The translations under genes were made by a program, and so were the position numbers. This document shows positions 26,601 to 38,700 of a DNA stretch of 64,000 nt, one piece after another (the stretch's first letter is position 1; each line of letters begins with the position of its first letter). The stretch is from positions 3,348,001 through 3,412,000 of the forward strand of contig NC_079885.1 of assembly GCF_029227915.1 (NCBI RefSeq), given 5' to 3'. Below the pieces are notes generated by a model. That model did not search any database. It worked only from the letters and a program-made list of their open reading frames with translations, and was not told the DNA's origin. This stretch comes from Hydractinia symbiolongicarpus (taxonomy: Eukaryota; Cnidaria; Hydrozoa; Anthoathecata; Hydractiniidae).

Positions 26601-28080
26601 TCCTAATTATTCAGCGCGTGCTAACGGCCAGGATTGGTCCCACAGTAAAAAAGGACTTATTTTATATAAATTTTAAGTGAAGCGCTACCTTAGGGACGAG
26701 TATAATAGCTGAATTCCAGCAATCATGTCAAATTAAGAAGAATGTTATTCCTTGGCGTCCAATAGGCTCAGTTATCACATTTATAAGGTCACAGTACAGA
26801 ATCACTTCAATTAAGTCCCACAGTCAATCGTTTCACTGTCAAAAGCAATACAACTGAGTAATATCGGAAAAAAATCACTAAATAAATTTTGGTACGAATA
26901 CGTGACGCAACCGTTGTAACTTAAGCAGATTGACACTGTTAGAGAGTCAATGAAATGTAGTTTTTAAAACTGTTTCTCTTTCTTCAGCGCGCGATAACGG
27001 CTAGGATTCGTCCCACAGTAAAAAATAACTGATTTATCTAAATTTTTTAATGAAGCGCTCCAAACAGCGACCAGTGTAATCGCTGAGTTGCGGCAATCAT
27101 GTCAAATTAAGGAGAATGATATTTCTTGGGTCCAATTGTCTCATTTATCACATTTATAAGATCACAGTCGAAAATAAGTTCAATTAAGTCCCGCAGTCAA
27201 TCGTTTCACTGTTAAAAGCGATGCAACCTAGTAATATCCGAATACTATCGCTAAATACATGTTGGTACGAATATGTGACACAACCGTTGTAACTCAAACA
27301 GATTTATACCGCCAGAAAGTCAATGAAATGTAGTGTTTGAAACTGTCCCTATTTATTCAGCGTGCGCTAACGGTTGGGATTGGTCCCACAGTAAAAAAGG
27401 ACTTATTTTATAAAAAATTTTAAGTGAAGCGCTACCATATGGGCGAGTGTAATCGCTGAATTCCAACAATCATGTCAAGTTAGGAAAAATGTTATTCCTT
27501 GGAATCCAATTGGCTCATTTATCACATTTATAAGGTCACAGTCCAGAATCACTTCAATTAAGTCCCACAGTCAATCGTTTCACTGTCAAAAACAATACAA
27601 CTTAGTAATAATGGAAAAAATTAACTAAATACATGTTGATACGAATATGTCACGCAACCGTTGTAGTTGAAACGCACTAATACCGTTAGAAAGTCAATGA
27701 AATGTAGTATTTGAAACTGTCTCTATTTCTTCAGCGCGCGCTAACGGCTAGGATTGGTCCCACAGTAAAAAATGACTTATTTTATTTATATTTTTAAGTG
27801 AAGCGCTACCATTGGGCCGAGTGTAATCGCTGAATTGCAGCAATCATGTCAAATTATGAAGAATGTTATTCCTTGGAGTCCAGTTGGCTCATTTATCACA
27901 TTTATAAGGTCGCAATCCAGAATCACTTCAATTAAGTCCCACAGTCAATCGTTTCACTGTTAAAAGCAATACAACTTTGTAATATCGGAAAAAAATCACT
28001 AATTACATGTTGGTACGAATATGTGATTCAACCATTGTAACTCAAATGGACTCATACCGTTAGAAATTCATTGAAATGTA
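20601..28080 (+). repeat. Mixed satellite segment, 8- and 10-monomer periods
   Basis: The GGGCCGAGTG subfamily dominates. A block at about 21,381-22,000 recurs at 24,339-24,960 (offset 2,958, about 8 monomers; shared CATTGCACGTACC). A block at 22,100-22,560 recurs at 25,800-26,260 (offset 3,702, about 10 monomers; shared ATTCGGCGCGTGC). A block around 23,959-24,130 recurs at 26,941-27,115 (offset 2,982; shared AAAAATAACTGATTTATC). No gene was seen. Confidence 0.8.
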
Positions 28081-31000
28081 CCTTCTAAAACTGCCTCTAT
28101 TTCTTCAGCGCGCGATAACGGCTAGGATTCGTCCCACAGTAAAAAATGACTTATTTATCTAAATTTTTTAATGAAGCGCTCCAAACCGCGACCAGTGTAA
28201 TCGCTGAGTTGCGGCAATCATGTCAAATTAAGAAGAATGTCATTTCTTGGGGTCCAGTTGTCTCACTTATCACATTTATAAGGTCACAGTCCAGAATCAC
28301 TTCAATTAAGTCCCACAGACAATCGTTTCACTGTTAAAAGTGATACAACTTAGTAATATCGGCAAAAAATCACTAAACACATGTTGGTACAAATATGTGA
28401 CGCAACCGTTGTAATTCAAGCGGATTGACAACGTTAGAAAGTCAATGAAATGTAGTTTTTGAAAATGTTTTTATTTCTTCAACGCGCGCTAACGGCTAGG
28501 ATTGGTCCTGCAGTACAAAATGACTTATATATCTAAACTTCTAAATAAAACGCTACCACAGCGCCCAGCGAAATCGGTAAATTCCAGCAATCATGTCCAA
28601 TCAAAAAGAATGTTATTCCTTGGGTCCAATTGTCTCATTTATCACATTTATAAGATCACAGTCCAAAATAAGTTCAATTAAGTCCCACAGTCAATCGTTT
28701 CATTGTTAAAACGATGCAACCTAGTAATATCCGAGTACTATCGCTAAATACATGTTGGTACGAATATGTGACGCAACGGTTGTAACTCAAACGGATTTAT
28801 ACCGCCAGAAGGTCGATGAAATGTCGTCTTTGAAACTTTTCCTATTTATTCAGCGCGTGCTAACGGCCAGGATTGGTCCCACAGTAAAAAAGGACTTATT
28901 TATCTAAACTTTTAAATAAAGCGCTACCACAGCGCCCAGCGATATCGGTAAATTCCAGCAATCATGTCAAATTAAGACGAATGTTATTTCTTGGGTACAA
29001 TTGTCGCATTTATCACATTTTTGAGGTCAAAGTCCAAAATCAGTTCAATTAAGTCCCACAGTCAATCCTTTCACTGTTAAAAACGATACAACCTAGTAAA
29101 ATCAGAAAAATATCGATAAATACATGATGGTACGAATATGTTACGCAACCGTTGTAATTGAAACGGACTGACACCTTTAGAGAGTCAATGAAATGTAGTT
29201 TTTCAAACTGTTTCTCTTTCTTCAGCGCGGGCTAACGGCTAGGATTGGTCCCACCGTAGAAAATGATTTACTTATCTAAATTTTTAAGTGAATCCCTACC
29301 ACAGCGCCCAGTGAGATCATTAAATTCCAGAAATCATGTCAAATTAAAAAGAATGATATTTCTTGGTTCCAGTTGTCTCACTTATAACATTTATAAGGTC
29401 ACAGTCCAAAATCAGTTCAATTAAGTGCCACAGTCAATCGTTTCACTGCTAAAAGCGATACAACCTAGTATTATCAAAAAAATATCCCTAAATACATGTG
29501 GGGACGAATATGAGACTCAACCGATGTAACTCAAACGGACTCATACCGTTAGAAATTCATTGAATTACCTTCTAAAACTGCCTCTATTTCCTCAGCGCGA
29601 GATAACGGCTAGGATTCGTCCCACAGTAAAAAATGACTTATTTATCTAAATTTTTTAATGAAGCGCTCCAAACCGCGACCAGTGTAATCGCTGAGTTGCG
29701 ACAATCATGTCAAATTAAGAAGAATGTCATTTTTTGGGGTCCAGTTGGCTCACTTATCACAATTATAAGGTTACAGTCCGGAATCACTTCAATTAAGTCC
29801 CACAGACAATCGTTTCACTGTTAAAAGCGATACAACTTAGTAATATCGGAAAAAAATCACTAAACACATGTTGGTACAAATATGTGACGCAACCGTTGTA
29901 AGTCAAGCGGATTGACCCCGTTAAAAAGTCAATGAAATGTTGTTTTTGAAAATGTTTTTATTTCTTCAACGCGCGCTAACGGCTAGGATTGTTCCCGCAG
30001 TACAAAATGACTTATATATCTAAACTTTTAAATAAAACGCTACCACAGCGCCTAGCGAAATCAGTAAATTCCAGCAATCATGTCAAATTAAAAAGAATGT
30101 TATTCCTTGGGTCCAATTGTCTCATTTATCACATTTATAAGATCACAGTCGAAAATAAGTTCAATTAAGTCCCACAGTCAATCGTTTCACTGTTAAAAGC
30201 GATGCAACCTAGTAATATCCGAATACTATCGCTAAATACATGTTGGTACGAATATGTGACACAACCGTTGTAACTCAAACAGATTTATACCGCCAGAAAG
30301 TCAATGAAATGTAGTGTTTGAAACTGTCCCTATTTCTTCAGCGCGCGCTAACGGTTGGGATTGGTCCCACAGTAAAAAAGGACTTATTTTATAAAAAATT
30401 TTAAGTGAAGCGCTACCATATGGGCGAGTGTAATCGCTGAATTCCAGCAATCATGTCAAGTTAGGAAAAATGTTATTCCTTGGAATCCAATTGGCTCATT
30501 TATCACATTTATAAGGTCACAGTCCAGAATCACTTCAATTAAGTCCCACAGTCAATCGTTTCACTGTCAAAAACAATACAACTTAGTAATAATGGAACAA
30601 ATTCACTAAATACATGTTGATACGAATATGTCACGCAACCGTTGTAGTTGAAACGCACTAATACCGTTAGAAAGTCAATGAAATGTAGTATTTGAAACTG
30701 TCTCTATTTCTTCAGCGCGTGCTAACGGCTAGGATTGGTCCCACAGTAAAAAATGACTTATTTTATTTATATTTTTAAGTGAAGCGCTACCATTGGGCCG
30801 AGTGTAATCGCTGAATTGAAGCAATCATGTCAAGTTATGAAGAATGTTATTCCTTGGAGTCCAGTTGGCTCATTTATCACATTTATTAGGTCGCAATCCA
30901 GAATCACTTCAATTAAGTCCCACAGTCAATCGTTTCACTGTTAAAAGCAATACAACTTAGTAATATCAGAAAAAAATCACTAATTACATGTTGGTACGAA

Positions 31001-32039
31001 TATGTGATTGAACCATTGTAACTCAAATGGACTCATACCGTTAGAAATTCATTGAAATGTACCTTCTAAAACTGTCTCTATTTCTTCAGCGCGCGATAAC
31101 GGCTAGGATCCGTCCCACAGTAAAAAATGACTTATTTATCTAAATTTTTTAATGAAGCGCTCCAAACAGCGACCAGTGTAATCGCTGAGTTGCGGCAATC
31201 ATGTCAAATTAAGAAGAATGTCATTTCTTGGGGTCCAGTTGTCTCACTTATCACATTTATAAGGTCACAGTCCGGAATCACTTCAATTAAGTCCCACAGT
31301 CATTCGTTTCACTGTTAAAAGCGATACAACTTAGTAATATCGGAAAAAAATCACTAAATACATGTTGGTACAAATATGTGACGCAACCGTTGTAATTCAA
31401 GCGGATTGACACCGTTAGAAAGTCAATGAAATGTAGTTTTTGAAAAAGTTTTTATTTCTTCAACGCGCACTAACGGCTAGGATTGGTCCCGCAGTACAAA
31501 ATGACTTATATATCTAAACTTCTAAATAAAACGCTACCACAGCGCCCAGCGAAATCGGTAAATTCCAGCAATCATGTCAAATCAAAAAGAATGTTATTCC
31601 TTGGGTCCAATTGTCTCATTTATCACATTTATAAGATCACAGTCCAAAATAAGTTCAATTAAGTCCCACAGTCAATCGTTTCATTGTTAAAAGCGATGCA
31701 ACCTAGTAATATCCGAGTACTATCGCTAAATACATGTTGTTACGAATATGTGACGCAACGGTTGTAACTCAAACGGATTTATACCGCCAGAAGGTCGATG
31801 AAATGTCGTCTTTGAAACTGTTCCTATTTATTCAGCGCGTGCTAACGGCCAGGATTGGTCCCACAGTAAAAAAGGACTTATTTATCTAACCTTTTAAATA
31901 AAGCGCTACCACAGCGCCCAGCGAAATCGGTAAATTCCAGCAATCATGTCAACTTAAGACGAATGTCATTTCTTGGGTCCAATTGTCGCATTTATCACAT
32001 TTTTGAGGTCAAAGTCCAAAATCAGTTCAATTAAGTCCC

Positions 32040-33529
32040 ACAGTCAATCCTTTCACTGTTAAAAACGATACAACCTAGTAAAATCAGAAAAATATCGATA
32101 AATACATGATGGTACGAATATGTTACGCAACCGTTGAAATTGAAACGGACTGACACCTTTAGAGAGTCAATGAAATGTAGTTTTTCAAACTGTTTCTCTT
32201 TCTTCAGCGCGGGCTAACGGCTAGGATTGGTCCCACCGTAGAAAATGACTTACTTATCTAAATTTTTAAGTGAATCCCTACCACAGCGCCCAGTGAGATC
32301 ACTAAATTCCAGAAATCATGTCAAATTAAAAAGAATGATATTTCTTGGTTCCAGTTGTCTCACTTATAACATTTATAAGGTCACAGTCCAAAATCAGTTC
32401 AATTAAGTGCCACAGTCAATCGTTTCACTGCTAAAAGCGATACAACCTAGTATTATCAGAAAAATATCCCTAAATACATGTGGGGACGAATATGTGACTC
32501 AACCGATGTAACTCAAACGGACTCATACCGTTAGAAATTCATTGAATTACCTTCTAAAACTGCCTCTATTTCCTCAGCGCGCGATAACGGCTAGGATTCG
32601 TCCCACAGTAAAAAATGACTTATTTATCTAAATTTTTTAATGAAGCGCTCCAAACCGCGACCAGTGTAATCGCTGAGTTGCGACAATCATGTCAAATTAA
32701 GAAGAATGTCATTTTTTGGGGTCCAGTTGGCTCACTTATCACATTTATAAGGTCACAGTCCGGAATCACTTCAATTAAGTCCCACAGACAATCGTTTCAC
32801 TGTTAAAAGCGATACAACTTAGTAATATCGGAAAAAAATCACTAAACACATGTTGGTACAAATATGTGACGCAACCGTTGTAAGTCAAGCGGATTGACCC
32901 CGTTAAAAAGTCAATGAAATGTTGTTTTTGAAAATGTTTTTATTTCTTCAACGCGCGCTAACGGCTAGGATTGTTCCCGCAGTACAAAATGACTTATATA
33001 TCTAAACTTTTAAATAAAACGCTACCACAGCGCCTAGCGAAATCAGTAAATTCCAGCAATCATGTCAAATTAAAAAGAATGTTATTCATTGGGTCCAATT
33101 GTCTCATTTATCACATTTATAAGATCACAGTCGAAAATAAGTTCAATTAAGTCCCACAGTCAATCGTTTCACTGTTAAAAGCGATGCAACCTAGTAATAT
33201 CCGAATACTATCGCTAAATACATGTTGGTACGAATATGTGACACAACCGTTGTAACTCAAACAGATTTATACCGCCAGAAAGTCAATGAAATGTAGTGTT
33301 TGAAACTGTCCCTATTTCTTCAGCGCGCGCTAACGGTTGGGATTGGTCCCACAGTAAAAAAGGACTTATTTTATAAAAAATTTTAAGTGAAGCGCTACCA
33401 TATGGGCGAGTGTAATCGCTGAATTCCAGCAATCATGTCAAGTTAGTAAAAATGTTATTCCTTGGAATCCAATTGGCTCATTTATCACATTTATAAGGTC
33501 ACAGTCCAGAATCACTTCAATTAAGTCCC
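32040..33529 (+). repeat. 1,490-bp tandem duplication, copy 1
   Basis: This four-monomer block is followed directly by a second copy. Both share rare variants: ATGTTATTCATTGGG (about 33,080 and 34,570) and AAGTTAGTAAAAATG (about 33,440 and 34,930). The break lies in sequence common to both flanks around TTCAATTAAGTCCCACAGTC, so its exact base is uncertain by about 20 bp. Confidence 0.85.
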
Positions 33530-35019
33530 ACAGTCAATCCTTTCACTGTTAAAAACGATACAACCTAGTAAAATCAGAAAAATATCGATAAATACATGAT
33601 GGTACGAATATGTTACGCAACCGTTGAAATTGAAACGGACTGACACCTTTAGAGAGTCAATGAAATGTAGTTTTTCAAACTGTTTCTCTTTCTTCAGCGC
33701 GGGCTAACGGCTAGGATTGGTCCCACCGTAGAAAATGACTTACTTATCTAAATTTTTAAGTGAATCCCTACCACAGCGCCCAGTGAGATCACTAAATTCC
33801 AGAAATCATGTCAAATTAAAAAGAATGATATTTCTTGGTTCCAGTTGTCTCACTTATAACATTTATAAGGTCACAGTCCAAAATCAGTTCAATTAAGTGC
33901 CACAGTCAATCGTTTCACTGCTAAAAGCGATACAACCTAGTATTATCAGAAAAATATCCCTAAATACATGTGGGGACGAATATGTGACTCAACCGATGTA
34001 ACTCAAACGGACTCATACCGTTAGAAATTCATTGAATTACCTTCTAAAACTGCCTCTATTTCCTCAGCGCGCGATAACGGCTAGGATTCGTCCCACAGTA
34101 AAAAATGACTTATTTATCTAAATTTTTTAATGAAGCGCTCCAAACCGCGACCAGTGTAATCGCTGAGTTGCGACAATCATGTCAAATTAAGAAGAATGTC
34201 ATTTTTTGGGGTCTAGTTGGCTCACTTATCACATTTATAAGGTCACAGTCCGGAATCACTTCAATTAAGTCCCACAGACAATCGTTTCACTGTTAAAAGC
34301 GATACAACTTAGTAATATCGGAAAAAAATCACTAAACACATGTTGGTACAAATATGTGACGCAACCGTTGTAAGTCAAGCGGATTGACCCCGTTAAAAAG
34401 TCAATGAAATGTTGTTTTTGTAAATGTTTTTATTTCTTCAACGCGCGCTAACGGCTAGGATTGTTCCCGCAGTACAAAATGACTTATATATCTAAACTTT
34501 TAAATAAAACGCTACCACAGCGCCTAGCGAAATCAGTAAATTCCAGCAATCATGTCAAATTAAAAAGAATGTTATTCATTGGGTCCAATTGTCTCATTTA
34601 TCACATTTATAAGATCACAGTCGAAAATAAGTTCAATTAAGTCCCACAGTCAATCGTTTCACTGTTAAAAGCGATGCAACCTAGTAATATCCGAATACTA
34701 TCGCTAAATACATGTTGGTACGAATATGTGACACAACCGTTGTAACTCAAACAGATTTATACCGCCAGAAAGTCAATGAAATGTAGTGTTTGAAACTGTC
34801 CCTATTTCTTCAGCGCGCGCTAACGGTTGGGATTGGTCCCACAGTAAAAAAGGACTTATTTTATAAAAAATTTTAAGTGAAGCGCTACCATATGGGCGAG
34901 TGTAATCGCTGAATTCCAGCAATCATGTCAAGTTAGTAAAAATGTTATTCCTTGGAATCCAATTGGCTCATTTATCACATTTATAAGGTCACAGTCCAGA
35001 ATCACTTCAATTAAGTCCC
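33530..35019 (+). repeat. 1,490-bp tandem duplication, copy 2
   Basis: Second copy of 32,040-33,529. Few differences are visible. Examples are GGGTCTAGTTGG here against GGGTCCAGTTGG (about 34,210 and 32,720) and TTTTTGTAAATG here against TTTTTGAAAATG (about 34,416 and 32,926). It breaks the 8-monomer alternation by adding an extra half-unit, which fits unequal exchange in register. Confidence 0.85.
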
Positions 35020-36339
35020 ACAGTCAATCGTTTCACTGTCAAAAACAATACAACTTAGTAATAATGGAACAAATTCACTAAATACATGTTGATACGAATA
35101 TGTCACGCAACCGTTGTAGTTGAAACGCACTAATACCGTTAGAAAGTCAATGAAATGTAGTATTTGAAACTGTCTCTATTTCTTCACCGCGCGCTAACGG
35201 CTAGGATTGGTCCCACAGTAAAAAATGACTTATTTTATTTATATTTTTAAGTGAAGCGCTACCATTGGGCCGAGTGTAATCGCTGAATTGCAGCAATCAT
35301 GTCAAATTATGAAGAATGTTATTCCTTGGAGTCCAGTTGGCTCATTTATCACATTTATTAAGTCGCAATCCAGAATCACTTCAATTAAGTCCCACAGTCA
35401 ATCGTTTCACTGTTAAAAGCAATACAACTTAGTAATATCGGAAAAAAATCACTAATTACATGTTGGTACGAATATGTGATTCAACCATTGTAACTCAAAT
35501 GGACTCATACCGTTAGAAATTCATTAAAATGTACCTTCTAAAACTGTCTCTATTTCTTCAGCGCGCGATAACGGCTAGGATCCGTCCCACAGTAAAAAAT
35601 GACTTATTTATCTAAATTTTTTAATGAAGCGCTCCAAACAGCGACCAGTGTAATCGCTGAGTTGCGGCAATCATGTCAAATTAAGAAGAATGTCATTTCT
35701 TGGGGTCCAGTTGTCTCACTTATCACATTTATAAGGTCACAGTCCAGAATCACTTCAATTAAGTCCCACAGTCAATCGTTTCACTGTTAAAAGCGATACA
35801 ACTTAGTAATATCGGAAAAAATCACTAAATACATGTTGGTACAAATATGTGACGCAACCGTTGTAATTCAAGCGGATTGACACCGTTAGAAAGTCAATGA
35901 AATGTAGTTTTTGAAAATGTTTTTATTTCTTCAACGCGCGCTAACGGCTAGGATTGGTCCCGCAGCACAAAATGACTTATATATCTAAACTTCTAAATAA
36001 AACGCTACCACAGCGCCCAGCGAAATCGGTAGATTCCAGCAATCATGTCAAATCAAAAAGAATGTTATTCCTTGGGTCCAATTGTCTCATTTATCACATT
36101 TATAAGATCACAATCCAAAATAAGTTCAATTAAGTCCCACAGTCAATCGTTTCATTGTTAAAAGCGATGCAACCTAGTAATATCCGAGTACTATCGCTAA
36201 ATACATGTTGGTACGAATATGTGACGCAACCGTTCTAACTCAAACGGATTTATACCGCCAGAAGGTCGATGAAATGTCGTCTTTGAAACTGTTCCTATTT
36301 ATTCAGCGCGTGCTAACGGCCAGGATTGGTCCCACAGTA

Positions 36340-37830
36340 AAAAAGGACTTATTTTATATAAATTTTTAAGTGAAGCGCTACCATACGGTCGAGTATAATA
36401 GCTGAATTCCAGCAATCATGTCAAATTAAGAAGAATGTTATTCCTTGGAGTCCAATAGGCTCATTTATCTCATTTATAAGGTCACAGTCCGGAATCACTT
36501 CAATTAAGTCCCACAGACAATCGTTTCACTGTTAAAAGCGATACAACTTAGTAATATCGGAAGAAAATCACTAAACACATGTTGGTACAAATATGTGACG
36601 CAACCGTTGTAAGTCAAGCGGATTGACCCCGTTAAAAAGCCAATGAAATGTTGTTTTTGAAAATGTTTTTATTTCTTCAACGCGCGCTAACGGCTAGGAT
36701 TGTTCCCGCAGTACAAAATGACTTATATATCTAAACTTTTAAATAAAACGCTACCACAGCGCCTAGCGAAATCAGTAAATTCCAGCAATCATGTCAAATT
36801 AAAAAGAATGTTATTCCTTGGGTCCAATTGTCTCATTTATCACATTTATAAGATCACAGTCGAAAATAAGTTCAATTAAGTCCCACAGTCAATCGTTTCA
36901 CTGTTAAAAGCGATGCAACCTAGTAATATCCGAATACTATCGCTAAATACATGTTGGTACGAATATGTGACACAACCGTTGTAACTCAAACAGATTTATA
37001 CCGCCAGAAAGTCAATGAAATGTAGTGTTTGAAACTGTCCCTATTTATTCAGCGCGTGCTAACGGCCAGGATTGGTCCCACAGTAAAAAAGGACTTATTT
37101 TATATAAATTTTTAAGTGAAGCGCTACCATACGGTCGAGTATAAGAGCTGAATTCCAGCAATCATGTCAAATTAAGAAGAATGTTATTCCTTGGAGTCCA
37201 ATAGGCTCATTTATCACATTTATAAGGTCACAGTCCGGAATCACTTCAATTAAGTCCCACAGACAATCGTTTCACTGTTAAAAGCGATACAACTTAGTAA
37301 TATCGGAAAAAAATCACTAAACACATGTTGGTACAAATATGTGACGCAACCGTTGTAAGTCAAGCGGATTGACCCCGTTAAAAAGTCAATGAAATGTTGT
37401 TTTTGTAAATGTTTTTATTTCTTCAACGCGCGCTAACGGCTAGGATTGTTCCCGCAGTACAAAATGACTTATATATCTAAACTTTTAAATAAAACGCTAC
37501 CACAGCGCCTAGCAAAATCAGTAAATTCCAGCAATCATGTCAAATTAAAAAGAATGTTATTCCTTGGGTCCAATTGTCTCATTTATCACATTTATAAGAT
37601 CACAGTCGAAAATAAGTTCAATTAAGTCCCACAGTCAATCGTTTCACTGTTAAAAGCGATGCAACCTAGTAATATCCGAATACTATCGCTAAATACATGT
37701 TGGTACGAATATGTGACACAACCGTTGTAACTCAAACAGATTTATACCGCCAGAAAGTCAATGAAATGTAGTATTTGAAACTGTCTCTATTTCTTCAGCG
37801 CGTGCTAACGGCTAGGATTGGTCCCACAGT
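36340..37830 (+). repeat. Two-monomer (~746 bp) tandem duplication
   Basis: GTCACAGTCCGGAATCACTT occurs at 36,481 and 37,227. The preceding block containing CATACGGTCGAGTATAA occurs near 36,382 and 37,128. The local period is 746 bp, two monomers. This duplication, together with loss of other monomers, makes the last HOR unit 2,611 bp instead of 2,982 bp. Confidence 0.75.
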
Positions 37831-38700
37831 AAAAAATGATTTAATTTATTTATATTTTTAAGTGAAGCTCTACCATTGGGCCGAGTGTAATCGCTGAATT
37901 GCAGCAATCATGTCAAATTATGAAGAATGTTATTCCTTGGAGTCCAGTTGGCTCATTTATCACATTTATTAGGTCGCAATCCAGAATCACTTCAATTAAG
38001 TCCCACAGTCAATCGTTTCACTGTTAAAAGCAATACAACTTAGTAATATCGGAAACAAATCACTAATTACATGTTGGTACGAATATGTGATTCAACCATT
38101 GTAACTCAAATGGACTCATACCGTTAGAAATTCATTGAAATGTACCTTCTAAAACTGTCTCTATTTCTTCAGCGCGCGATAACGGCTAGGATCCGTCCCA
38201 CAGTAAAAAATGACTTATTTATCTAAATTTTTTAATGAAGCGCTCCAAACAGCGACCAGTGTAATCGCTGAGTTGCGGCAATCATGTCAAATTAAGAAGA
38301 ATGTCATTTCTTGGGGTCCAGTTGTCTCACTTATCACATTTATAAGGTCACAGTCCAGAATCACTTCAATTAAGTCCCACAGTCAATCGTTTCACTGTTA
38401 AAAGCGATACAACTTAGTAATATCGGAAAAAAATCACTAAATACATGTTGGTACAAATATGTGACGCAACCGTTGTAATTCAAGCGGATTGACACCGTTA
38501 GAAAGTCAATGAAATGTAGTTTTTGAAAATGTTTTTATTTCTTCAACGCGCGCTAACGGCTAGGATTGGTCCCGCAGTACAAAATGACTTATATATCTAA
38601 ACTTCTAAATAAAACGCTACCACAGCGCCCAGCGAAATCGGTAGATTCCAGCAATCATGTCAAATCAAAAAGAATGTTATTTCTTGGGTCCATTTGTCTC

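Larger units (their letters stand above)
28081..38700 (+). repeat. 4-/8-monomer higher-order repeat array
   Basis: Equivalent ATGACTTATTTATC points in one subfamily lie at 28,146, 29,633, 31,127, 32,615, 34,105, 35,599 and 38,210. The spacings are 1,487, 1,494, 1,488, 1,490, 1,494 and 2,611 bp, which is four monomers apart, then seven. Two alternating types are distinguishable. One has GTAATTCAAGCGGATTG followed by TATATCTAAACTTCTAAAT. The other has GTAAGTCAAGCGGATTGACC followed by CCTAGCGAAATCAG. The true unit is therefore eight monomers, about 2,982 bp. Copies at 31.1, 35.6 and 38.2 kb share a private GGATCCGTCCC where other monomers read GGATTCGTCCC. Confidence 0.9.
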
